A stretch of 19,788 nucleotides of DNA from Pseudomonadota bacterium (GTDB taxonomy: Bacteria; Pseudomonadota; Gammaproteobacteria; Steroidobacterales; Steroidobacteraceae). Both the position numbers and the translations under genes were made by a program. Each line of letters starts with the position of its first letter. The first letter of the stretch is position 1. Shown piece after piece: positions 5,097 through 12,024 of this stretch. The notes below the pieces were generated by a model. It did no database searches and was not told where the DNA came from. It worked only from the letters and a program-made list of their open reading frames with translations. Location of the stretch: contig JAJZFQ010000283.1 in NCBI GenBank assembly GCA_021805275.1, positions 1 through 19,788 of the forward strand. The letters are read 5' to 3'.

Positions 5097-7579
5097 GCCG
5101 GCATCTCGGCAGGCTCGCGGACGGCGCCGGGCATGGCGGCGTGCGGTCCGCGGCGCGGATCGAACAGGCGCTCGGGGCTCTGCTCGCGCAGGCGGTAGAG
5201 GTACAGCCATTCGTTTTCGACCAGCTGCCGCAGGTCGGCCTGGCCTCGGACCACCCGTTCGATCCGCTCGCGCGGCGCATCGATGAGCACCGTCAGGCGC
5301 AGCGGCGCGTGCCGCCAGCCGGTACCGTCGTGCACGGACTGGCGGGCCAGTCCGATGCGCAGATCCCCGCTGTGTCCTTCCAGGACCCCGATGCGACCGC
5401 CGAGCACGTTGTGCAGCAGCTTGTCGCCGCTGCCGAAGCGCTGCGGATCGACGGTGGAGCCGTAGTACTGCAGGTTGATCCAGTGTGCCACGACCAGCGG
5501 GCCGGCGAGCAGTTGCTCGAGCAGCGCACCGTCAGGGTCCTCCTCGGCGCGGTACTCATGCAGGAAGGCCCGCCCCTGAAGATCGATGCCACGGGTCCGC
5601 TCGCGCGCGGCAAGGATGAACGCCGCGTTGCCCGCGAGCCCCCATTCGGGGCGCACTTCGGCCCAGTCGCGCGTGCGGCGCTGCAGCCGGCGCAACAGAG
5701 CCGTGTCGCGTCCCGCCAGATGCGCAAGCCCCAGGTCTGCGGCACGCTCGCGGCGTACCTGCGCGCCGGCGCGCCGCAGAGTGTTGTACAGACGCTCAAG
5801 ATCGGCCGCGTGGCCGGCCGGGAGGTGCGGCGGCGCGAACAGCTCGACGGTGTCGGTCACGGTGTCGTGCAGCCCGGCGATCACCACGGTGTGCTCCGGG
5901 AGGGATATGCCGTGCTCGGGGAGTGCACGGCGCACCGCAGGATCGTTCAGCAGGTCAGCCAGTGCGCGTGCGTTGACCTCGCCGCTGTGGCCGCCGCAGG
6001 CACCGCAGGCGAGCGCGGCGGCCTGCGGATTGTTGGTGGTGCGTGCGCTGTGTCCGATCAGCACGAGCAGTCGGGCCGCGGGCCGCTCGATCCCCATGGC
6101 GTGCAGGATCCGCGCCGCAAGCGGCGCCTGTTCGGCGAGTGCCTCAGGGCCACGGCGGATCAGATGCGGACGCAGCGAAGCGTGCTCGGCGCGCTTCAGC
6201 CCGGTGTGCGTTGGGATGTCCGGCGCACGGGCGAACGTGCGGGCGAGCAATTTCGCCAGGTAGGTGAGACCGAAGATCTCCACGGTGCTGAATGCGCCCG
6301 TCGGCAGACGCAAGAACGGTTGCAGGCTCGCGCGACGCTGCAGCGTCCGTTGGCGCCGCTCCGCGAGTCGTTCATCCTCGGCCGCGTTTCCACTCGTATC
6401 GCTTGCCGTGAGCGTCGGGGCGAGCAGTGCGGGCAGCTGGGGCCGCTCGAGCGAGGTCCCGAGCGGGGTGTAGCGCAGGGGCAGACCGAAGAAGCCTGCA
6501 AATCCATACGTGCGTACGTCGCCGTCGGTCTGTTCGACGGCGCGCCGCATACGCTCTGAGCGCACATCGATGCAGAAGACGAGCTGTGCGCTGGGCGCAG
6601 CGGCTTGCGGGACGGGGCGTGCCGCGTGCGCTGCGGCGAGCGCGCCGAAGAGACGCGCCTGATAGGCGATCTCGTGTGCGCGCTGCCAGAGCAGGTCGAT
6701 GGCCAGCGATGCGGGGGGCTCGGCGGCGATCGCGGCGTTCCACTGCGCGCGCCAGTCCCACCACACGGAGCGCTCATCGTCCCGCCCGTCCTGCAGCAGC
6801 GCCTCCCAGCTGAGGCGGATCACGAGCAACTGCGCCAAGTGCTCATCCTCTCCCCCGGCGAGCGCCGCCTCCCAGCGCAAGTAGGCGCACCACGCCGCCC
6901 AGCCGTCGATGCGCCGGGCAATCACTTCGAGCAGCTCGGTCCATTGTCCGTCGCGCACGGCCAGGCGATCGAGCGCCCAGTGGAGCGCCGCGTCGAACTG
7001 CTCGGGCAGCCGCGCGGCGCGCCCGTGCAGCGGCCGGAACCGCTGATCCTCGAGCAGCGCGGAGCGCCAGCCCGCGAACAGCCCGGGCCGGCGCTCAGGC
7101 GTCGCGTCTGCCTGCAGCGGGTCGAAGTAGGCCGCACAGTACTCGCTGATCTGCTGCGTGATGCGCAGGCGCCAGGGGACCGCGCCGCACCGGAGCGGGT
7201 CGGCGTCGAGCCGGTCGCTGAGCAGCGCGAGTCCGTCCGCGGCCGCGGCCGGCTGCTCGAGCGCCCGCACGGCGGCCGCGATACTCGCGACCACGGGCTG
7301 CTCGCGCAGGGCCTGCTCGAGGTGCGTCCGCTCGATCTGTCCGTGCTGCCAGGCGAGCAGGTACTGCGCGCGCGCCCCGGTCAGGGGCGCGCCGCAGAGG
7401 CGCTGCAGCCGCTCGGCCGCCGCGCCGAAGGGCAGCGCCCGATAGCCCCAGTAGGGGCTGACCGCGACCTGCCGATCGAGCGGCCAGGCGGGCGCGATGG
7501 TGCGGCAGGCCGCCTCGAGGGCTGCGCGGTGCAGACTCCGGCGGTGCTGTCGCGCCGGTGGGGTCGCCGCGCCGCTCAT
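5093..7579 (-). CDS. dabA: DabA: DUF2309 zinc subunit of the DAB inorganic-carbon pump
   Basis: The 828-residue protein belongs to the DUF2309 (UPF0753) family. DabA is a peripheral, beta-carbonic-anhydrase-like subunit thought to hydrate CO2 vectorially in the cytoplasm, driven by ion flow through DabB. Predicted zinc and active-site residues are all present: Cys336 and Asp338 in FCIDVRSE, His510 in LIGHSART, and Cys525 in ACGACGGHSGEVNARA. The spacing (C-x-D, then His to Cys of 15) agrees with that recalled for Halothiobacillus DabA. Family features such as FAGFFGLP and the LADLLND segment are also visible. The ATG at 7579 overlaps the dabB stop (ATGA), which fixes the start; the frame is open further upstream but inside dabB. 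The stop overlaps the cysD-like start in the same way. Confidence 0.95.
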   Translation of the reverse strand: MSGAATPPARQHRRSLHRAALEAACRTIAPAWPLDRQVAVSPYWGYRALPFGAAAERLQRLCGAPLTGARAQYLLAWQHGQIERTHLEQALREQPVVASIAAAVRALEQPAAAADGLALLSDRLDADPLRCGAVPWRLRITQQISEYCAAYFDPLQADATPERRPGLFAGWRSALLEDQRFRPLHGRAARLPEQFDAALHWALDRLAVRDGQWTELLEVIARRIDGWAAWCAYLRWEAALAGGEDEHLAQLLVIRLSWEALLQDGRDDERSVWWDWRAQWNAAIAAEPPASLAIDLLWQRAHEIAYQARLFGALAAAHAARPVPQAAAPSAQLVFCIDVRSERMRRAVEQTDGDVRTYGFAGFFGLPLRYTPLGTSLERPQLPALLAPTLTASDTSGNAAEDERLAERRQRTLQRRASLQPFLRLPTGAFSTVEIFGLTYLAKLLARTFARAPDIPTHTGLKRAEHASLRPHLIRRGPEALAEQAPLAARILHAMGIERPAARLLVLIGHSARTTNNPQAAALACGACGGHSGEVNARALADLLNDPAVRRALPEHGISLPEHTVVIAGLHDTVTDTVELFAPPHLPAGHAADLERLYNTLRRAGAQVRRERAADLGLAHLAGRDTALLRRLQRRTRDWAEVRPEWGLAGNAAFILAARERTRGIDLQGRAFLHEYRAEEDPDGALLEQLLAGPLVVAHWINLQYYGSTVDPQRFGSGDKLLHNVLGGRIGVLEGHSGDLRIGLARQSVHDGTGWRHAPLRLTVLIDAPRERIERVVRGQADLRQLVENEWLYLYRLREQSPERLFDPRRGPHAAMPGAVREPAEMPA

Positions 7580-9132
7580 GCGGCGCCCCGTTCGCGCGGT
7601 GCCAGCCACGGACTGAGGTGTCGCCCCGCGCTGCGCACGCCGCACCAGGGCCATCGCGACGTGACGAGCCGCGTGACCGGCTCATCGAGGAAGTACCCGG
7701 CCGCGCTCCACACGTACAGGCGTGAGTGGCGCGTCGCGGAGCCGGCGCGCCCGAGGTGTCCCTGCGCCCAGTACAGCGCGACCAGACAGAGTGCGCCGTA
7801 CAGCGCCAGCAGCGGCGCCGGGCGTGCCTGGGGGACACCGAGGCCACGGTTCATCGTGAGGTGCCAGAGCAGATACAGCTGCACGGCGAGGGCGGCCGCC
7901 AGGAAGTTGCGGGTCCGGGTGGCGAGATTCGGCACACCGTCCCACAGCAGCGTCGCGACACCGAGCGTGCACACCAGCAGAGCAATCCAGGGAACCGTCG
8001 GGGCGTGCAACACGGTGTGCCACAGGCGCGCCGAGACTGCGACCACGCCGGCGGCGACTGCCAGTCCGAGCAGCGGCGCGTAGGGTGCGCGCGACGGGGG
8101 TTCCGGTCGCATGCGCACCTCGGTGCTCTCGCGCACCGCCTCGCCGGAGCAGAGGAACGCGTGCGCCTTGTAGAGCGCATGGCCGAGCAGATGCAGCAGA
8201 GCGAGGCCGTACAGCCCCAGACCGCATTCGGCGGCCATCAGCCCCATCTGCGAGCAGGTCGACCAGGCGAGGCGCGTTTTGCGCGTCGGGCAGGTCATCA
8301 GGGTGAGCCCGGCGAGCGCCGCGGTCGTGCTGCCGACGATCACCAGCAGCCCCTGGGCCGGCAGCGATGCACCGATCAGCGGGGCGAGGCGGATCAGCAC
8401 GTAGCCGCCGAGGTTGACCACGCCCGCGTGCATCAGGGCGGAGACGCTGGTCGGCGCTTCCATGACCTGCACCAGCCAGCCGTGCAGGGGCAGCTGAGCG
8501 GATTTCAACAGCACGGCGGCGGCGAGCAGCAGCGCGGCCCACTGTGCGTCGGCGCCGGCCGCCCCGTGTGCCGCGATCAGCCGCGCCAGGGCGGTCAGTC
8601 CGAGGGTGTGCCAGCGGCGATAGAGCAGCAGCGCGGCGCCGAGCAGGCACCCATCGGCCAGGCGGCTGGCGAGGAACTTCTTGCGCGCGACGATGCGGGC
8701 CGCCGATCGCTCGCGGTAGTGCGTCAGGAGTGGGTGCAGCGCGGCGCTGCTGGCGGCCCAGGCGAGCACCAGCACGGCGAAATTACGCGCCGCCACCACG
8801 GTACTGACACCGGCGAGCGTCAGCAGCAACGCACACACGAAGCGCCGCTCGCCGGCCTCCCCGGCGAGATTGCCGCGCGAGTAGCGCGCGATGACCCAGC
8901 CCAGCAACGTGATCAGCGTCATCACCGCGGCAGCCGGACCGTTGTGCAGGCCGAATGCCAGGCCCGGCAGCAGGCGGCTGATATCCCCGGCGAGCGCTCC
9001 TGCGAGCGCGCCGCCGGAGGCCCACGCGAGCGCTGGCCAGAGCGCGCGGCGGCGCAGCGCGGCGGCGGCGGCGGCGCCGAGCAGGTACAGCAGCGGAACG
9101 AGCCAGGCGGTCCAGTGCGGGGGATGCAGCAT
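7576..9132 (-). CDS. dabB: DabB: NuoL/Mrp-antiporter-like membrane subunit of the DAB pump
   Basis: The 518-residue polytopic membrane protein has roughly 13-15 hydrophobic segments and belongs to the proton-conducting NuoL/MrpA family (Proton_antipo_M). Recognisable pieces are LLKSAQLPLHGWLVQVMEAP, TSVSALMHAGVVNLGGYVLI and LHLLGHALYKAHAFLCSGEA, which carry the channel lysines and histidines typical of the family. In DAB complexes it supplies the ion-motive force coupling for DabA. The start at 9132 is chosen because GGAG lies 5 nt upstream and the hydrophobic segments begin immediately after MLHPPHW. It is the first gene of the operon, divergent from the LysR regulator by 99 bp. Confidence 0.93.
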   Translation of the reverse strand: MLHPPHWTAWLVPLLYLLGAAAAAALRRRALWPALAWASGGALAGALAGDISRLLPGLAFGLHNGPAAAVMTLITLLGWVIARYSRGNLAGEAGERRFVCALLLTLAGVSTVVAARNFAVLVLAWAASSAALHPLLTHYRERSAARIVARKKFLASRLADGCLLGAALLLYRRWHTLGLTALARLIAAHGAAGADAQWAALLLAAAVLLKSAQLPLHGWLVQVMEAPTSVSALMHAGVVNLGGYVLIRLAPLIGASLPAQGLLVIVGSTTAALAGLTLMTCPTRKTRLAWSTCSQMGLMAAECGLGLYGLALLHLLGHALYKAHAFLCSGEAVRESTEVRMRPEPPSRAPYAPLLGLAVAAGVVAVSARLWHTVLHAPTVPWIALLVCTLGVATLLWDGVPNLATRTRNFLAAALAVQLYLLWHLTMNRGLGVPQARPAPLLALYGALCLVALYWAQGHLGRAGSATRHSRLYVWSAAGYFLDEPVTRLVTSRWPWCGVRSAGRHLSPWLAPRERGAA

Positions 9133-9164
9133 GCGTACTCCGGGGGGTTCGGACGACGCGGGGG

Positions 9165-9193
9165 AGTATTCGCAAAGGGAGTGGATCTGTAAA
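9165..9193 (-). promoter_or_regulatory. Predicted sigma-70-type promoter of the dab operon
   Basis: Read on the minus strand, TTTACA (9188-9193) and AATACT (9165-9170) are separated by 17 bp, matching the -35 and -10 consensus at 5/6 and 4/6 positions. The start of transcription would fall near 9158, about 26 nt before the dabB ATG. The region is markedly AT-rich compared with its surroundings. Confidence 0.5.
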
Positions 9194-9194
9194 A

Positions 9195-9200
9195 TAGAAT
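9195..9200 (+). promoter_or_regulatory. Possible -10 element of the divergent lysR promoter
   Basis: TAGAAT (9195-9200) matches TATAAT at five positions, and an overlapping TAAAAT at 9190-9195 does too. No good -35 is visible; TTCGCA at 9169-9174 is spaced 15 or 20 bp. The element overlaps the predicted dab -35, so the two promoters probably exclude or influence each other. Confidence 0.3.
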
Positions 9201-9205
9201 AAAGA

Positions 9206-9218
9206 GAACGAAACGTTC
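9206..9218. promoter_or_regulatory. Palindrome GAACG-AAA-CGTTC, candidate LysR operator
   Basis: Perfect 5-bp inverted arms flank AAA, centred at 9212. This is about -54 relative to the predicted dabB transcription start and 14 nt before the lysR ATG. LysR-type activators commonly bind a palindromic recognition site upstream of the divergent target promoter and repress their own gene from it. Assignment rests on position and symmetry only. Confidence 0.4.
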
Positions 9219-9231
9219 GAGAAAACAGAAC

Positions 9232-10116
9232 ATGCGAAACCTCAACTTCCGTCACCTGCTGTATTTCTGGACCGTCGCGCAGCGCGGGCACCTGACCCAG
9301 GCCGCCGCGCAGCTGCGCGTGTCGCAATCGGCCCTGTCGGCGCAGATCCGTCAGCTCGAGTTGTATCTCGGTCAGCCGTTGTTCGAGCGCTCCGGACGCG
9401 CGTTGCATCTGACGGAGTTTGGCGCCGTGGTGCTCGATTACGCCGACAGCATCTTCGGGCTGGGGCAGGAACTGATGGCGACGGTGCGCGGCGGGCTCGG
9501 ACAGCGCCAGCAGCACCTGCGCGTCGGGGCGGTTGCCACGCTGTCACGCAACTTCACGGAGAATCTGCTGCGGCCGCTGTTCAGCCGCGCGCAAGTGCGC
9601 CTGACGCTGCAGTCCGGCAGTCTTGCCGAGCTGCTCGAGCAGCTGCGCGTGCACACCCTCGATGTGCTGCTCTCCAATCGCCCGGTGGTGGCCGAGCGTG
9701 ATCGGCCGTGGCGCTGCGTGTCGCTCTCGCGCCAGTCGGTGTGTCTGATCGGGCCGCCGCGCTCCGGGCGGCGGCGCTTGCGGCTGCCGGAGGACCTGGT
9801 CGGTATGCCCCTGGTGCTGCCCGGACCGAGCAGTGACGTGCGCACCCAGTTTGATTTGTGGTGCGAGCGCAGGCGCATCAAGGTCGAGGTCGCCGCGGAA
9901 GTCGACGACATGGCGATGCTGCGGCTGTTCGCGCGCGATTCCGGCGCCGTTGCGGTGGTGCCCGAGGTGGTGGTCCAGGACGAATTGCGCGAGGGGCGTC
10001 TGCAGCGCTACGGCGCGATCCCCGGCGTGTTCGAGCATTTTTACGCGATCACCGCGTTCCGGAACAGTCCCTCGCCGCTGGTGCAGCAGCTGCTCGTGCG
10101 CACGCGCGCGAAATAG
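9232..10116 (+). CDS. LysR-type transcriptional regulator, divergent from dabBA
   Basis: The 294-residue protein has an N-terminal winged helix-turn-helix (residues 1-62: FRHLLYFWTVAQRGHLTQAA, then QLRVSQSALSAQIRQLE, LGQPLFERSGRALHLTEFG). It is followed by a LysR substrate-binding domain from about residue 90. The N-terminus resembles the NhaR-like subgroup, which often accompanies antiporter-type membrane genes. The divergent arrangement with a 99-bp intergenic palindrome points to control of dabBA, probably in response to inorganic carbon or a related metabolite; the ligand is unknown. The Shine-Dalgarno is weak (AACAGA), consistent with low expression. Confidence 0.9.
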   Translation: MRNLNFRHLLYFWTVAQRGHLTQAAAQLRVSQSALSAQIRQLELYLGQPLFERSGRALHLTEFGAVVLDYADSIFGLGQELMATVRGGLGQRQQHLRVGAVATLSRNFTENLLRPLFSRAQVRLTLQSGSLAELLEQLRVHTLDVLLSNRPVVAERDRPWRCVSLSRQSVCLIGPPRSGRRRLRLPEDLVGMPLVLPGPSSDVRTQFDLWCERRRIKVEVAAEVDDMAMLRLFARDSGAVAVVPEVVVQDELREGRLQRYGAIPGVFEHFYAITAFRNSPSPLVQQLLVRTRAK

Positions 10117-10212
10117 AGGCTCGGGAGCTCAGCGCGCGGCACGCGTGCCCAGCGGGGCATCTGCTCGCCGGTTCTGCCTGGGCGTGTGCACGCTCCGATC
10201 CTGACCTCGAGA

Positions 10213-10238
10213 TGCACGCCGTATCGGTCCGGCGTGCA
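10213..10238. terminator. Hairpin in the convergent lysR/soeC gap
   Basis: TGCACGCC (10213-10220) and GGCGTGCA (10231-10238) form an 8-bp perfect stem with a 10-nt loop. It lies in the 235-bp region between the convergent ends of lysR and soeC. There is no U-tract on either strand, so it may be only a Rho-independent-like structure. Nothing else was recognised in this gap. Confidence 0.3.
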
Positions 10239-10351
10239 CCATTTGACCGCAGGATGGGGTGTGCCACGCCGATCATCGTGGGCCTCGCTGATCGTGCTCG
10301 CGATCCATGCGACGCGGCGCGTGCAGGAGTGAGGGATCGCGCGCGGTCCGG

Positions 10352-11287
10352 TCAGATGCTGCGGCCGTAATAGAGTGCCGAGACGTGGGTGGCCTGGGCG
10401 AAGAACAACCAGCGTTCGGTGAGCAGGCCGAGTGCGGCGCAGACGACGGCGAGCGCGCTGCTGACGAGCGGCACGCCACCGCTCGCACCCAGCAGGCTCA
10501 GCAGCAGCGGCAGAAGGAAGCCGAGCCCGAGCGCGATGCGCCGCAGGGTCATGCCGTGGCGCCGGGCGATCTGAAAGCCCATCTCGCGCAGCACGAAGTT
10601 CTCCGTGAAATGGGGTGCATCGAGCGGCCGCACGACGGTGCCGTGCGCCATTCCGATCGCACTCGCCAGGGTGGCGAGCGGTGTCTGGCGGTCGATGTGC
10701 CGCCAATAGGCGAGCTTGGCGAGCAATGCCGCGGCGGCCGCGGCGGCCGCGAGCGCCGCCGGCCACCCGCCGGCACCGATCACCACGGTGTGCAGCAGCA
10801 CGAACAGCGTGCCGCCGGAGAACAGCGCAAAGACCAGATAATCGGGCGCCGTGTGCGGGTTGTGCCACTGGCGGATCGGCTTCAGGCTCCCGTAGATCAT
10901 CGCGGTGCAGTAGACGGTACCGAGGCCCGCGAGCGCCGCCGCCGCCCCGAGGAGCCGCGTGAGCGGGGCGGCCGGTGAGTGGTAGGCGCTGGCGGCGAAC
11001 GCGAGCGCCACCGGATAGGTGAGCAGCGCCGCGACGCCCTCGCGCGACAGCCAGGAGGAGCGCCACTGGCTGAAGGCGCGCCAGGCGCGCTCGCGGCGGC
11101 CGAGGTGCAGTGCCGAGGCCGCCAGACCCGCGGTGGCGAGCACGACGACGAGGCCGATGCCGGTGAGGAGCAGGGTGGGGGCGGCGGCCGCGGCGCCCGC
11201 GGCGGCATCCAGGCCGAGCCACGCGAGCAGCCCGTAGGCGAACCCCGTGAGCGTCGTCAGCAGGAGGATCGAGGCGGCCGGCCTCAT
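10352..11287 (-). CDS. soeC: SoeC: DmsC-like membrane anchor of sulfite-oxidising enzyme
   Basis: The 311-residue integral membrane protein has about eight hydrophobic helices and belongs to the DMSO-reductase anchor (DmsC) family. Typical elements are the loop after helix 2 (LGRRERAWRAFSQWRSSWLS), REG for quinone-side contacts, and the C-terminal ERWLFFAQATHVSALYYG. It should hold the SoeAB dimer at the cytoplasmic membrane face and transfer electrons to quinone. Its ATG overlaps the soeB stop (ATGA), so it is translationally coupled. Assignment to Soe rather than another Dms-like complex rests mainly on SoeA and SoeB next door. Confidence 0.87.
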   Translation of the reverse strand: MRPAASILLLTTLTGFAYGLLAWLGLDAAAGAAAAAPTLLLTGIGLVVVLATAGLAASALHLGRRERAWRAFSQWRSSWLSREGVAALLTYPVALAFAASAYHSPAAPLTRLLGAAAALAGLGTVYCTAMIYGSLKPIRQWHNPHTAPDYLVFALFSGGTLFVLLHTVVIGAGGWPAALAAAAAAAALLAKLAYWRHIDRQTPLATLASAIGMAHGTVVRPLDAPHFTENFVLREMGFQIARRHGMTLRRIALGLGFLLPLLLSLLGASGGVPLVSSALAVVCAALGLLTERWLFFAQATHVSALYYGRSI

Positions 11288-12024
11288 CGACTCAGGGCCT
11301 TGTCGAGCAGTCGCAGCAGTGCCGCGCCGACGCCCTGGCTCGGCCGCGCCGGACTCTCCTCAGGTCCGGTCGGGAGCTGCGCCTGGCGGGGGGGCAGGTA
11401 CTTGTTGGTCGGGCGGTAGCCGAGCTCGGCGAGCAGGTCCACACCGCCGCGCTCCTCGACGAGCTTCGCGACCGGACTGTCCGGATCGGCCAGATCCCCG
11501 AAGTGGCGCGCCTTGGCCGGACAGGTCGACACACAGGCCGGTTCGCGCTCCGCTTCCGGGAGCGCCTCGTTGTAGATCCGATCGATGCACAGGGTGCACT
11601 TGCGCATCACGCCGTTGTCCTCATCGAACTCACGCGCCCCGTAGGGGCAAGCCCAGGAGCACAGCTTGCAACCGATGCAGATGTCGGTGTTGATGAGCAC
11701 GATGCCGTCCTCGGCGCGCTTGAACGAAGCGCCCGTGGGACACACCGTGACGCACAGTGGATTTTCGCAGTGCAGGCACGAGCGTGGGAAGTTCACCGTG
11801 CGTGAGCGTTCGGGGCTCTCGGTTTCGTACGAGTGGATGCGGTTGAACCACACCCCGTCCGGGTTCGCCCCGTACTTGTCGTAGTCGGGCAGGATCCCGG
11901 CCTCGCCTCCGGTGTTCCACTCCTTGCAGTTCACCGCGCAGGCATGGCAGCCGACACAGGTGTCGAGGTCGATCACGAGCCCCATCTTGCGCGCCCCCGG
12001 GGCGCGCTCGGGCAGCATCGTCAT
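11284..12024 (-). CDS. soeB: SoeB: four-cluster ferredoxin subunit of sulfite-oxidising enzyme
   Basis: The 246-residue DmsB/NrfC-like electron-transfer subunit has 16 cysteines in four groups: CVGCHACAVNC, CLHCENPLCVTVC, CIGCKLCSWAC, and CTLC with ACVSTC. They should hold four [4Fe-4S] clusters linking the molybdenum site to the membrane anchor. The segments CKEWNTGGEAG, YGANPDGVWFNRIHSYE and ELGYRPTNKYLPPR closely resemble the SoeB type described in Allochromatium. No signal peptide is present, so it is cytoplasmic. Both ends overlap neighbours by ATGA. Confidence 0.9.
   Translation of the reverse strand: MTMLPERAPGARKMGLVIDLDTCVGCHACAVNCKEWNTGGEAGILPDYDKYGANPDGVWFNRIHSYETESPERSRTVNFPRSCLHCENPLCVTVCPTGASFKRAEDGIVLINTDICIGCKLCSWACPYGAREFDEDNGVMRKCTLCIDRIYNEALPEAEREPACVSTCPAKARHFGDLADPDSPVAKLVEERGGVDLLAELGYRPTNKYLPPRQAQLPTGPEESPARPSQGVGAALLRLLDKALSR

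Noticed and set aside
5072..9192. Long plus-strand open frames of about 490 codons each opposite dabA and dabB
   Set aside because: They are low-complexity Arg/Gln/Ala sequences with no motifs, and the opposite strand encodes unmistakable DabA and DabB.
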